A DNA stretch of 64,000 bases from Nannocystis sp. RBIL2 (GCF_026626745.1 NZ_JAPNJW010000002.1:3248151-3312150); one strand, 5' to 3'. Shown: positions 16,423 to 25,707, counted from the stretch's first letter. Notes: a model not told the origin generated them from the letters alone. Numbers and translations: made by a program.

Positions 16423-18249
16423 ATGTCAAGCCGCGCCCGCCTCTATCCGCTCCTCACGCTCTGCACCCTGCTGGGTTGCTCCCTGCCCGCCGAACCGGGC
16501 GACGCCACCGCCGCGTTGGACGAATCGACGAGCGACGCGAGCTCGAGCACCGGGGCCGAAGAGTCATCGATCACCGAATCGATCCTCACCTCGACGAGCT
16601 CGAAAGACACCACCAGCGACACCGCCGGGGACGAGGCCGACATTCCTCTCGCCACGCCGTACCTCTATGTCGACTATTCGCCGATCAAGCGCTACGAATT
16701 TTCGTGGAAGCCGATCGCCGGCGCCGAGTACTATCAGTTGCTCGAGCGTCCCTACCCGGAGGACGGCGGTTGGTCGCAGCTCGGCAGCGATCTGGCCGGC
16801 ACCTCGACCACCATGTCGATGCCGCTCCACCTGCGGCTATCGGCGGCATATAAGCTCCGCGTCTGCAACCAGGCCGGCTGCAAGGAGTCGGATCCCGTTC
16901 AGGTCGACCCGGGATTCGACGGCGCGATCGGCTACTTCAAGGCCTCCAACGCCGAGAGCGAAGACTACTTCGGCCACAGGCTCGCCATCTCGGCCGACGG
17001 CACCACCATGGTCGTCGCGGCCCCGGGTGAGGACAGCGGTGCGCACGGCGTCAACGGCGACGAACTCCACAATTACGCCCCGAACAGCGGGGCGGCCTAC
17101 GTCTTCGTGCGCGAGGGCGACGGGTGGAAGCAGCAGGCCTATCTCAAGTCCTTCAACGTGGACGCCGACGACGAGTTCGGCGCAGTCGCCATCTCTGCGA
17201 ACGGCGACACCATCGCTGTCGGCGCGCGTTATGAGGACAGCGCGGCGACGGGCGTCGGAGGTGACCGCAAAGACGACAGCGCGGAGGATTCCGGCGCGGT
17301 CTACGTGTTCGAGCGCAAGGCCGGAGCGTGGTCCCAGACCGCATACGTCAAGGCGCTCAACACCCAGCCGTTCGCCGAATTCGGCGCGGCGCTGGCGCTG
17401 TCCCCCGCCGGCGACATCCTCGTCGTCGGCGCGCCCAGGGAAAACAGCGCCGCGACGGGGGTCGACGGCGATCCCTGGCTGGGCGCAGTCGACAAGGCCG
17501 GCGCGGTCTATGTCTATTCCCACGAGAATGGTCAATGGGCCCACCGCACATACCTGAAGGCGTCCAACACGGGCCAGTCGGACCAGTTCGGCTCGGCCCT
17601 CGCGCTCTCCGCCGACGGCAACACGCTCGCCGTGAGCGCGCCATGGGAGAGCGGCAAATCCGCGGGCGTCAACGGCGATCAATCCGACGGGGCGACGTAC
17701 TCGGGCGCCGTCTACATGTTCACCCAGCAGGACGGCGCCTGGTCGCAGCAAGCGTACATCAAGGCTTCGAATCCGCAGCAGTTCGATACCTTCGGTTATG
17801 CGATCGCGCTCTCGAGCGACGGCGACACGCTGGCCGTCGGGGCGCCCTGCGAGTCTTCTGCCGCGACCGAGCTCGACGGTGACCAGGCGAACGACGACAC
17901 ACCGAGCGCGGGGGCCGTCTACCTCTTCTCGCGTCAGGGGCAGGCCTGGCAGCAAGACGCGTACGTCAAGGCCCCGAACCCGGGAGAATGGGCCGTGTTC
18001 GGAGCGTCCGTCGCGCTGTCCGGAGACGGCGGAATTCTCGTCGCCGGCTCCCCGGGCGAGGAGGGCGGCGGCGTGGGCAGCTTCGCCGAGTTCTTCGGAA
18101 AAACCCAGCCGACTCCGGCGCCGCCCACGTGTTCACGCGCGTGGTCGGCACCTGGACTCACCGGCGTTACCTCAAGGCCCCGAACTCTCGCAGTGACTAC
18201 CAGTTCGGCTCGGCCGTGGGCATCACGGCCGACGGTCGCGACCTGGTGA
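16423..18249 (+). CDS. FG-GAP-like repeat lipoprotein, copy 1 (frameshifted near the 3' end)
   Basis: A predicted surface lipoprotein: signal peptide with lipobox LLGC, a Ser/Thr/Glu-rich linker, one fibronectin-like domain (YLYVDYSPIKRYEFSW onwards), then about seven FG-GAP-type propeller blades. Each blade has a segment like YVKALNTQPFAEFGAALALS followed by DTLAVGAP, similar to integrin-type beta-propellers. After GSFAEFFGK (near 18100) the frame leaves the repeat sequence and ends in an Arg/Pro-rich tail at 18249. The true last blade continues one frame earlier to 18344. The neighbouring paralogue at 18702 is intact, so this copy is truncated, recoded or carries a sequencing error. Confidence 0.8.
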   Translation: MSSRARLYPLLTLCTLLGCSLPAEPGDATAALDESTSDASSSTGAEESSITESILTSTSSKDTTSDTAGDEADIPLATPYLYVDYSPIKRYEFSWKPIAGAEYYQLLERPYPEDGGWSQLGSDLAGTSTTMSMPLHLRLSAAYKLRVCNQAGCKESDPVQVDPGFDGAIGYFKASNAESEDYFGHRLAISADGTTMVVAAPGEDSGAHGVNGDELHNYAPNSGAAYVFVREGDGWKQQAYLKSFNVDADDEFGAVAISANGDTIAVGARYEDSAATGVGGDRKDDSAEDSGAVYVFERKAGAWSQTAYVKALNTQPFAEFGAALALSPAGDILVVGAPRENSAATGVDGDPWLGAVDKAGAVYVYSHENGQWAHRTYLKASNTGQSDQFGSALALSADGNTLAVSAPWESGKSAGVNGDQSDGATYSGAVYMFTQQDGAWSQQAYIKASNPQQFDTFGYAIALSSDGDTLAVGAPCESSAATELDGDQANDDTPSAGAVYLFSRQGQAWQQDAYVKAPNPGEWAVFGASVALSGDGGILVAGSPGEEGGGVGSFAEFFGKTQPTPAPPTCSRAWSAPGLTGVTSRPRTLAVTTSSARPWASRPTVATW

Positions 18250-18344
18250 TCGCCGCTCCTGGCGAGGCGAGCACCGCGACCGGCATCGGCGGCAACCAGC
18301 GTGGCAAGCCCGGCACCGAGGTCGGCGCGGTGTATATGTATTGA
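18104..18344 (+). pseudogene. out-of-frame last blade of lipoprotein copy 1
   Basis: In the -1 frame relative to the gene at 16423, this stretch encodes GAAHVFTRVVGTWTHRRYLK and ends GAVYMY, the same ending as the intact paralogue. The frame change falls at a run of five A (18099-18103, GGAAAAACCC). It is a 3' gene fragment, not a separate gene. Confidence 0.75.
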
Positions 18345-18372
18345 CGGCCATCGAAATGACTGGCATCCGGAC

Positions 18373-18409
18373 ATGGCCACGCCCGACATTCATGGTCGGG
18401 CGTGGCCAT
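18373..18409 (+). terminator. strong hairpin, likely terminator
   Basis: A perfect 15-base stem, ATGGCCACGCCCGAC paired with GTCGGGCGTGGCCAT, with a 7-base loop. It starts 29 bases after the end of the out-of-frame 3' part of lipoprotein copy 1. No U-tract follows. Confidence 0.6.
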
Positions 18410-18593
18410 TGTCACGTGCACTCGAGGGCCGCCTCGACGGCGCGCGCCCTCGGCGACGGTGAGATTCGCCTGCGTGGTGACGACCTCCGAACCCGGCGCC
18501 GGCGGCAGCGTCCGAAGAACGGCGATGCCAGGCGTGCGCGGGTCGAGATACCCGGCGCCTCGGACCCCTGCCAGGCCGCACCCAAGTCCGGTA

Positions 18594-18609
18594 CCCAACC
18601 GCGGTTGGG
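18594..18609. promoter_or_regulatory. palindrome upstream of lipoprotein copy 2
   Basis: CCCAACCGCGGTTGGG, the counterpart of 16316-16331, about 61 bases upstream of the sigma54-like element. The surrounding words CAAGTCCGGTA are identical in both copies. Confidence 0.45.
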
Positions 18610-18670
18610 AGCGCCAACTCGGCCTGCCCTGCCGGGCGATGCAACCCTCGAAAACCCAGCACCAGCGACC

Positions 18671-18685
18671 TGGCACGGCGCTTGC
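18671..18685 (+). promoter_or_regulatory. sigma54-like -24/-12 promoter, copy 2
   Basis: TGGCACGGCGCTTGC, again with the TGGCAC-N5-TTGC pattern and exactly 16 bases before the ATG at 18702, as in copy 1. One base in the spacer differs while both boxes are unchanged. Confidence 0.5.
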
Positions 18686-18701
18686 CTTGGCCTCGCCCGT
18701 C

Positions 18702-20639
18702 ATGTCAAGCCGCGCCCGTCTCTATCCGCTCCTCACGCTCTGCACCCTGCTGGGTTGCCCCATGCCCGCCGAACCGGGCGACGCCACCGCCACAATGGAC
18801 GAATCGACGAGCGACGCGAGCTCGAGCACTGGGGCCGAAGAATCGTCGACCGGCGAGTCGTTCCCCACGACGCTCGCGGAAGAGCCCACCAGTTCCAGCA
18901 GCACCAGCGACACCACCGGCACCGGAGATGACGCCGAGCTCCCTCCGGCCGCCCCGAGCCTCTCCATCGACTACTCGCCGATCAAGCAATTCGACTTCTT
19001 GTGGGCTCCGGTCGCCGGCGCCGAATATTATCAGCTGCTCGAGCGCCCCTATCCCGAGATCCCCGGCTGGTCGCAGCTCGGAGGCGACCTCCTCGAGGCC
19101 TCGATCACCCTGTCGATGCCGATCCACCTGCGTCTCGCGGCCGAATATTCGGTCCGCGCGTGCAACCAGGCCGGCTGCAGCCAGTCGGAGCCCGTCCAGG
19201 TCGACCCGGGGGTCGACGGCGCCATCGGCTACTTCAAGGCCTCCAACGCGGAGGGCGGCGACTACTTCGGCCTCAGCCTCGCCATCTCGGCCGACGGCGC
19301 GACCATGGTCGTGGGAGCCCCGTTCGAGGACAGCGGCGCCCACGGTATCGACGCCGAGCAGTCCGACAATTCGAGCGTCCATAGCGGCGCCGCGTACGTG
19401 TTCGTGCGCGAGGGCGACACGTGGAAGCAGCAGGCATATCTCAAGTCTTTCAACGGGGACGTGGAAGACCGATTCGGCGAGGTCGCCATCTCCGGGAATG
19501 GCGATACTATCGCGGTCGGCGCCATGTATGAGAGCAGCGCGGCGACGGGCATCGACGGCGATCCAAGCGACAACAGCGGGCTTGATTCGGGGGCTGTCTA
19601 CGTGTTCGAACGCAAGGGCAGCGCATGGTCGCAGACTGCGTACATCAAGGCGAGCAACACCCAGTCCTACGCCAATTTCGGGCGGCGCGTGGCGCTCTCC
19701 GTCGACGGCAACACCCTCGCGGTCGGCGCTCCGAACGAAAGCAGCGCCGCGACGGGCGTCGACCGCAATCCCTGGAAAGGCATCATCGAGGACTCCGGAG
19801 CGGCCTATGTCTATTCGCGTAACGGCGGCAGCTGGGAGCAACGCGCTTATCTCAAGGCATCCAACACGGGCGAGTCAGACAACTTTGGGAGCGCGCTCGC
19901 GCTCTCCGCCGACGGCACGACCCTCGCCGTGGCTGCGCCGAATGAAGAGAGCAAGTCCGCGGGGATCAACGGCGATCAAAACGACAACTCGCTGGAATCC
20001 GGCGCGGTCTACATGTTCACCCTGGAGGACGGCGCCTGGTCACAGCAAGCGTACATTAAGGCGTCGAACCCAGGCAAATCGGATTCGTTCGGCTTTACCG
20101 TCGCGCTCGCTAGCGATGGCGACACACTGGCAGTCGGGGCGCCCTCGAAGGATCTGGCCGCCACCGAGGTCGACGGGGACCAGCCGAACGGCGCGGCGAA
20201 CGCCGGGGCCCTCTACGTCTTCTCGCGCCAGGGACACGCGTGGCAGCAGGAAGCCAATTTGAAGGCACCGAACGCGAAGGAAGGGGACTACTTTGCAGGT
20301 GCAATCGCGCTGTCCGGAGACGGAAGCATCCTCGTCGCAGGAGCCTCGGGCGAGGACGGCGACGAAACCGGCAGCTTCGCCGACCCCTTGGCCCAGGCCG
20401 GAAATAGCTCCGGCGCCGCCTACGTATTCACGCGCGTGGCCGGTACTTGGACGCACCGGCGCTACCTCAAGGCGCCGAACTCCCACAATGACTGCCAATT
20501 CGGCGCGGAGGTCGGACTCACCGCCGACGGCACCACGCTGGTGATCGGGACGGCGATCGAGCAGAGCAGCGCCACCGGGATCGGCGGCGATCAACACGCT
20601 CTGACAGGCGCCCAGATCGGCGCGGTGTACATGTATTGA
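18702..20639 (+). CDS. FG-GAP-like repeat lipoprotein, copy 2 (intact)
   Basis: A 645-residue intact paralogue of the gene at 16423, with the same signal peptide and lipobox LLGC, a longer Ser/Thr/Glu linker, the fibronectin-like domain (LSIDYSPIKQFDFLW) and about seven FG-GAP-type blades (for example FGSALALSADGTTLAVAAP). It ends GAVYMY. DGD and DND turns in the blades could bind calcium. The frame is open to 18402, but ATG 18702 matches copy 1 exactly. It was probably made by tandem duplication together with its promoter. Confidence 0.85.
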   Translation: MSSRARLYPLLTLCTLLGCPMPAEPGDATATMDESTSDASSSTGAEESSTGESFPTTLAEEPTSSSSTSDTTGTGDDAELPPAAPSLSIDYSPIKQFDFLWAPVAGAEYYQLLERPYPEIPGWSQLGGDLLEASITLSMPIHLRLAAEYSVRACNQAGCSQSEPVQVDPGVDGAIGYFKASNAEGGDYFGLSLAISADGATMVVGAPFEDSGAHGIDAEQSDNSSVHSGAAYVFVREGDTWKQQAYLKSFNGDVEDRFGEVAISGNGDTIAVGAMYESSAATGIDGDPSDNSGLDSGAVYVFERKGSAWSQTAYIKASNTQSYANFGRRVALSVDGNTLAVGAPNESSAATGVDRNPWKGIIEDSGAAYVYSRNGGSWEQRAYLKASNTGESDNFGSALALSADGTTLAVAAPNEESKSAGINGDQNDNSLESGAVYMFTLEDGAWSQQAYIKASNPGKSDSFGFTVALASDGDTLAVGAPSKDLAATEVDGDQPNGAANAGALYVFSRQGHAWQQEANLKAPNAKEGDYFAGAIALSGDGSILVAGASGEDGDETGSFADPLAQAGNSSGAAYVFTRVAGTWTHRRYLKAPNSHNDCQFGAEVGLTADGTTLVIGTAIEQSSATGIGGDQHALTGAQIGAVYMY

Positions 20640-20691
20640 CGGGGCCCGTCGCGCGATGTGCTGAACGCTCGGGATGAGGCTGTTCAGGAGT

Positions 20692-21447
20692 CTACAGCGG
20701 GACGGTGACGCGCTCCAGGAGCCGGCGGATGCCCGCGCGGATGAATTGCCCGTAGCCGTCCTCGGCCAGATCGCGCGCGGCCGCCAGCGCCTGTTCGGCA
20801 GAGGCTCGAGCTCCTGCGAGATCGCCGACCACGCGGCGGGCCTCGCCGAGGTTCAGGTGCAGCGACGGATAGAACTCGCGCAGCGACAGGGACGGGTGCA
20901 GGCGCTTCAACGCCGCGTCCGTCAGCCCCTCGGCGGCCTGCAGCGCCCGCTCGTCCCACTGCAGCACCGCGAGCGGATCCTCGTGAGTGTCGGCGAGGTA
21001 GTGCGCCAGCACGCAGCGGGCGGCCGAGTCGTCCGCGAGCTCGTGCCACAGCGCGAGCAGCTGTGCGCGCGCGCCAGGGCGATCGCCGGCGTGGAGCGCG
21101 ACGATGGCGGACAAGATCCGCTCCAGCCTCGCTTCGTCCCGTTTTTCAAAAGACTCGGCGAGCCGGCACAGCGCGTCGGCCGACTCGTCACCGCTCAAAT
21201 TCAACGCCACGAGCGTGACGCCCTTTGCCCCCTGTCCCTGCTCCGCGCCCGTCTGCCACGGCCAGTCCTCGAGCTCGAGCGTCCAGTCGGTGACGTGCGC
21301 CTCGTGGACCCACCGGCCGCGGCCCGCGAGGCGCAGCGCGTAGGCCGGCTCGGGCCAGTTCTCGTCGCCCGGGTCGAACACCAGCGCCCCGTCCGGCACC
21401 TCCGCCCAGGCGACCACGTCGCCGACCTCGTATGTCCGATCGGTCAT
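20692..21447 (-). CDS. hypothetical TPR-like protein
   Basis: A 252-residue cytoplasmic protein. The N-terminal 80 residues look like a small beta domain (YEVGDVVAWAEVP, ALRLAGRGRW). From about residue 85 it is all-helical with TPR-like spacing (ALNLSGDESADALCRLAESFEK; HLNLGEARRVVGDLAGARASAEQALAAARD). TPR proteins bind peptides or partners; no specific function is recognised. ATG 21447 is chosen over 21513 because the extra residues are Gly/Pro/Arg-rich. It is convergent with the lipoprotein at 18702. Confidence 0.65.
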   Translation of the reverse strand: MTDRTYEVGDVVAWAEVPDGALVFDPGDENWPEPAYALRLAGRGRWVHEAHVTDWTLELEDWPWQTGAEQGQGAKGVTLVALNLSGDESADALCRLAESFEKRDEARLERILSAIVALHAGDRPGARAQLLALWHELADDSAARCVLAHYLADTHEDPLAVLQWDERALQAAEGLTDAALKRLHPSLSLREFYPSLHLNLGEARRVVGDLAGARASAEQALAAARDLAEDGYGQFIRAGIRRLLERVTVPL

Positions 21448-21541
21448 GTCGCCTCGTACGCGCCACGATAGTCGAGGGCCCGGCCCCTGCGCCAGGCCTG
21501 CGCCGGGCTCCACGACGACTGCGACGCGATCTCGTCTTCCA

Positions 21542-23140
21542 TCACTCGGTGTCGACGATCCACACTGCGATCTGCGCGTCGGGCAGCGTCGAGCGCGTCA
21601 GCAGCCACAGGGTGTCGTCGCCGACCACCGCGTCGACCACCAGCTCGCTGCGCTCGAAGCCGAGCGGTCGCCGCCACGTCTCGGTGCGCAACAGGGTGTC
21701 GAGCGCGTCCGGATCGGGCGCCAGAGTGCTCGCCACCAGCTCGCACGGCTGCTCGACGATCTCGCCGGCCTGCGCCTCGCAGCGGCACTTGTCGCACAGG
21801 CACAGGATGTCGAAGTAGGAGCCCTCCTGCCACGTGAGGCTCACCTCGTGGGGGCACTCGAGGTGCCACGCGCGCACCACCTCGGGTCCGTTCTGCAGGC
21901 CGACGCCCCAGGCCTCGGCGCGCGACTCGACGCACGGCGGCGCCGCCTCGCAGCCCCCGGCACACGTCGGCGTCGGGCATTCGACCGTCACGCCGCCGAG
22001 GATCTCCTCATAAAGCCACGGCTCGCCCGCGACCAGGCGCGTCGGCTCGCCGAGGTCGCGCTCGGTCATCACCACCCCGTGCGCGCCGTCGCCGAAGGAC
22101 GAGATCACCGCGGTCAGCGGCCGCCCCCCCGCGAAGTCGCCGATCCGCACCAGCGGCGCGCCGGGCTGGTCGGCCGGGGCCTCGAGGTCGCGCACGAACA
22201 GAAACGTCCCGTCGAGCTCGGCGGAGTATTGCGACCAGCTCATCTTCAGCGCGCCAGCGACCTCGTGCAGCCAGATCGTCCACGCCTCGGCCCCGGCGAT
22301 CAGCGGCTGCTCGACGCGCCCGCCGGGCAAATCGTACAGCGCGTGAATGTCGGCCTCGCCGACGGTGAAGTACGCCATCGGCACGTCGTCGGGGCGCGTG
22401 CGGGTGCCGAGGAACCACTGGATGTCGTCGCGCACCGCTGTCGGGATCGAGTAGCCCTCCGGATCGATCTCCGCGTGCGGCGGGTAGAGGATCGTCGGCG
22501 GGCTCTGCCCGTCCTGGAACCATAGCTCGATCTGCCCGCCCTGCCCCGGCATCAGCTCGCCCGAGCGCCCGCCGAACGTGTTCTCCGTGACCCACATGTC
22601 CGCGAAGGCGCTGCCCTGCGCGGTCAGCAAGAACGCCTCGTGCTGGATGCCGAAGGTCGGCACCGCCTGCGTCTGCACGTACAGCGCGGCGTCGCCGAGC
22701 GGTGCCGCTGCCAGGTGGGGGTAGAAAGCGGCGCCGTCGCACTCGAGGCGCAGGACACCCCGGATCTGGCAATCCTCCGCGCCGGCGCAGGCGGCCTCGT
22801 GCAGCTCCAGGGCCGGGATCAACTGACAGCGCTGGATCGGCGCCGGCCCCGGCGGCTCACCGGTGGTCGGCAGCCCGCCGGTATCGCTGCTCGTCGTGAC
22901 GGCGGTGGTCGTGCCGGTGGTCGTCGGCGCCAGCGTCGTCTCCGGCGGCTCGCCGGTCGTCGAGGTCGTGATCGTCGTCGTAGTCGCCGCGCCGGTGGTC
23001 GCGTCGGTGTCGAACTGGGACAGGTCGACGCAGCCGACGACGAGCATTGCTGGCATGACCCTAGCGACATGTCGCAAAGTACAGACAAAAATCGCGGGCC
23101 GGACGCGCGGGCGGGGCGAGCTGAATAGAGGCATCGCCAT
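21542..23140 (-). CDS. secreted lipoprotein with Thr-rich linker, unknown function
   Basis: A lipoprotein of about 530 residues. A hydrophobic N-terminus ends at LVVGC, a Thr/Gly-rich linker of about 60 residues follows, and then a folded part begins RCQLIPALELHEAACAGAED. Near the C-terminus is a Cys cluster (DILCLCDKCRCEAQAG) that could bind metal or form disulfides, as well as CPTPTCAGGCEAAPPC. No family is recognised. The ATG at 23140 (MAMPLF) is a guess; 23134 and 23056 are alternatives, since the long N-region before the lipobox is unusual. Confidence 0.6.
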   Translation of the reverse strand: MAMPLFSSPRPRVRPAIFVCTLRHVARVMPAMLVVGCVDLSQFDTDATTGAATTTTITTSTTGEPPETTLAPTTTGTTTAVTTSSDTGGLPTTGEPPGPAPIQRCQLIPALELHEAACAGAEDCQIRGVLRLECDGAAFYPHLAAAPLGDAALYVQTQAVPTFGIQHEAFLLTAQGSAFADMWVTENTFGGRSGELMPGQGGQIELWFQDGQSPPTILYPPHAEIDPEGYSIPTAVRDDIQWFLGTRTRPDDVPMAYFTVGEADIHALYDLPGGRVEQPLIAGAEAWTIWLHEVAGALKMSWSQYSAELDGTFLFVRDLEAPADQPGAPLVRIGDFAGGRPLTAVISSFGDGAHGVVMTERDLGEPTRLVAGEPWLYEEILGGVTVECPTPTCAGGCEAAPPCVESRAEAWGVGLQNGPEVVRAWHLECPHEVSLTWQEGSYFDILCLCDKCRCEAQAGEIVEQPCELVASTLAPDPDALDTLLRTETWRRPLGFERSELVVDAVVGDDTLWLLTRSTLPDAQIAVWIVDTE

Positions 23141-23196
23141 AACATAGTAAGCACACCCGGCGGCCGGCCCGCGAGCCGCGCTCGGCCCGCCGTGGC

Positions 23197-23335
23197 GGCG
23201 ATCACCGAGCCCGGGCAAAATCGGGCGAAGATTCGTATGTCTTTGCGGGTCGGTGTAGGGCCGCGCCGGCGATCACCGAGCAAAAACGGGCGAGGATTCG
23301 TATGTCCTTGCGGGTCGGTGTAGGGCCGCGGCGCC
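23197..23335. repeat. two tandem copies of an approximately 70-bp repeat
   Basis: The unit begins GGCGATCACCGAGC and ends GGTCGGTGTAGGGCCGCG. Copy 1 spans 23197-23267 and copy 2 spans 23268 to about 23335, with a 6-base deletion (CCGGGC) and three substitutions. Both lie upstream of the lipoprotein at 21542-23140 and downstream of the vWA gene, outside coding sequence. Confidence 0.75.
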
Positions 23336-23391
23336 GGCGGGGCCGCGGCGACCTACAATGTTCATAGCAGCGGCAATGACCGGACCGCGCG

Positions 23392-24897
23392 TCAGAGCGC
23401 TTGCAAGATCTGGCGGATCTCCGCCAGGTCGGCGTCGCCGGGAAGCGCCGCCTCGGCGCGCTCCAGGGCCGCGAAGGCCGGGTCGAGCGCGTCGGTGGTG
23501 GTCACCGCCTCGCGCACGGACTTGAGCGCCTCGGCGTAGGCGAACACTGCCGCGCCCTTCTTGAGCATGGGCGACTCCGCGGCCAGCACCTCGCCGAGCT
23601 GCAGCGAGACCTCGACCTCGCGCTGGGCGAAGGTCACCGCGTCCTTCCACTGGGCGACCACGGTGAACTCGGCGTCGAGGTCGAACTCGGCCGGGGCGCA
23701 GGTCTCGATGGTCTGGTGGAACACCATCGCGTCGTTCGGCGCCAGGTGTTGCGGCTCGATCTCGGCCGGGTCGGCGGAGAACTCCTCGCCGCTGAACTTG
23801 ACGATCGAGAAGCCGGGCGGCATCTCGAGGCGCACGCGCACGTCGCGGGCGGCGACCGCCATCGTCTGGACGAACCGCTCGCCGAACATCCGCCGCGCCT
23901 CCTCGGCCGAGGGGATGAACAGCGAGGCGCCGCGGCCGACGTCGGTGACGGTGTCCATCAGCGAGTCGTTGTAGGTCTCGGGGAAGCCGACGCCGACGCC
24001 GACCAGGTAGATACCCTCCTGGTCCTGCGCGCCTGCGCCCTGGGAGATGATCCCGGTGTCGGTGACGCCCGCGTTCGCGCCGCCGTCGCTGACCAGGACC
24101 ACGCGGTTGAGCTTGGTCGCGTCGAAGTGCTTGTGCGCGAGCTCGTAGCCGGCAGTCAGGCCGCCGTTGAGGTCGGTGCCGCCGCCCGCGGCGAGGCCGT
24201 CGCACACCTCGACGAGCGCCGGATCGTCGGCGCCCGCGACCGCGTGGCCCGACAGCTTGATCGCGTTCTCGGTGTCCCAGCCGACCACCGACACGACGTC
24301 GCCGGCGCGCAGGCTGCCGGCGATCTCGCGGCACACCGCCTTCTGCATGTCCATCGGGAGGCCGTCCATCGAGCCCGACTCGTCGAGCACGAGGGTGACG
24401 TTCATCAGCCGCCGGTCGGCGTTGCCGATCGCCTCGCCGGCGACGCCGATCTGCATGACGTACTGCCCCTCCGGCATGCCGTCGACGCGCGTCAGCTCGG
24501 GCGTCACGGTGATCTGGCCGGGCTGGGCCGTCGGATACTTGAACGAGTAATAGTTGAGGAACTCCCACGTCCGCAGCGGCACGCTGCCGAGGCTGCGGCC
24601 GTTCAGGATCGCCTCGCGTGCCTGCACCGGCGACGACGTCGAGTTCGAGTCGTCGGGCGACAGGAAGAGCGTCACCGGCGTCTCCATGTCACACGCCGGA
24701 CCGTCACCCGCCTGCGCGTCGTCCGGGAGCTTCGGCGTCGGGTCCTCCTCCGGCGTCTCGCCCCAGCCGTCGTAGTAACCGCCGCTGGCACCGTCGTCGC
24801 CGCAGGCGCCGGTGAGCGCGGCCAGCAGCGGAAGAATCAGCGCGCCCCGTCGACCGGCGCGCGCAAGTGCAGTGCAATGAAGGTGTAAGCCAAGCAT
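23392..24897 (-). CDS. vWA-domain lipoprotein (YfbK-like)
   Basis: A 501-residue lipoprotein with lipobox LTGAC. A domain similar to the N-terminal part of YfbK-like proteins (ILNGRSLGSVPLRTWEFLNYY) comes first, then a von Willebrand A domain with an intact MIDAS: DESGS, a conserved Thr in AAGGGTDL, and an Asp in LVSDGGAN. A C-terminal helical domain (QLGEVLAAESPMLKKGAAVF) closes it. It probably binds a divalent cation and a protein partner at the cell surface. It is divergent from the sigma factor at 25090. Confidence 0.85.
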   Translation of the reverse strand: MLGLHLHCTALARAGRRGALILPLLAALTGACGDDGASGGYYDGWGETPEEDPTPKLPDDAQAGDGPACDMETPVTLFLSPDDSNSTSSPVQAREAILNGRSLGSVPLRTWEFLNYYSFKYPTAQPGQITVTPELTRVDGMPEGQYVMQIGVAGEAIGNADRRLMNVTLVLDESGSMDGLPMDMQKAVCREIAGSLRAGDVVSVVGWDTENAIKLSGHAVAGADDPALVEVCDGLAAGGGTDLNGGLTAGYELAHKHFDATKLNRVVLVSDGGANAGVTDTGIISQGAGAQDQEGIYLVGVGVGFPETYNDSLMDTVTDVGRGASLFIPSAEEARRMFGERFVQTMAVAARDVRVRLEMPPGFSIVKFSGEEFSADPAEIEPQHLAPNDAMVFHQTIETCAPAEFDLDAEFTVVAQWKDAVTFAQREVEVSLQLGEVLAAESPMLKKGAAVFAYAEALKSVREAVTTTDALDPAFAALERAEAALPGDADLAEIRQILQAL

Positions 24898-25089
24898 GTT
24901 CGCCCTCCCCCGCGAAGTAACCGCGGCGGCCGGGCGAATTGCGGCGCGCGAGAAAAACCGCCGCGGCCCGGCCGACGAGCGCGGCGGCCTCGGCAGGAGC
25001 GGCCCGGGGACCGCACGGCCCGCGGGCGCGAGGGACGCTCCGGAGCGCTTCTTGCGGGTCGGCGCGCCGGTCTGTTACCGTGAACACCC

Positions 25090-25701
25090 GTGGCGGACGC
25101 CAGCGATTCGCAGCTGCTCACGGCCTGGCGGGGCGGCGATCAGGCGGCCGGCGAGGCCCTGTTCGCCCGTCACTTCGCGTCGATCGCCCGCTTCTTCCGC
25201 AACAAGATCCACGGCGACATCGAGGAGCTGATCCAGCGGACCTTCCTCGGCTGTCTCGAAGGACAGCAGCGGTTCAGCGGCGAGGGCAGCTTCCGCGGGT
25301 TCCTGTTCGGGATCGCGCGCAACGTGCTGTACAACCAATTGCGGACGAACCACCGCCACGGCGCGCCGCTCGACCTCGACGAGGTGTCGCTGTGCGAGCT
25401 GGGCCCGACGGCCAGCGCGGTGGTGGCCAAGGAGCAGGAGGAGCAGCTGCTGCTCGACGCCCTGTTCCGCCTGCCGCTGGCCCACCAGTTGGTGATCGAG
25501 CTGTTCTACTGGGAGGAGCTCAGCGTGGCCGAGATCGCCGAGGCGCTGGGGGTGCCGGTCGGCACCGCGGCGACCCGGCTGCGCCGCGCCCGGCAGCTGC
25601 TCGAGGAGCAGATGGCGATGCTGACCAGCTCGCAGGCGGTGCGCGAGCGGATCCCGTTCGGCTTCGAGACCTGGGCCCGCAACCTGCGGGCGCAGCAGTA
25701 G
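25090..25701 (+). CDS. ECF-like RNA polymerase sigma factor
   Basis: A 203-residue protein of the sigma70/ECF class. Region 2 is in the first 85 residues (LFARHFASIARFFRNKI, FRGFLFGIARNVLYN). Region 4 follows (FRLPLAHQLVIELFYWEELSVAEIAEALGVPVGTAATRLRRARQLL) with a standard HTH. The start is GTG 25090. It ends 6 bases before the large kinase, so the two form an operon. Myxobacterial sigma-kinase pairs of this kind often lack a classic anti-sigma factor, so control by the kinase is a reasonable inference. Confidence 0.88.
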   Translation: MADASDSQLLTAWRGGDQAAGEALFARHFASIARFFRNKIHGDIEELIQRTFLGCLEGQQRFSGEGSFRGFLFGIARNVLYNQLRTNHRHGAPLDLDEVSLCELGPTASAVVAKEQEEQLLLDALFRLPLAHQLVIELFYWEELSVAEIAEALGVPVGTAATRLRRARQLLEEQMAMLTSSQAVRERIPFGFETWARNLRAQQ

Positions 25702-25707
25702 GCCGCC

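Noticed and set aside
18095-18110. Programmed -1 frameshift signal at the A5 run
   Set aside because: GGAAAAACCC lacks the full XXXYYYZ slippery heptamer and no strong downstream stem was evident; the paralogue does not need recoding.
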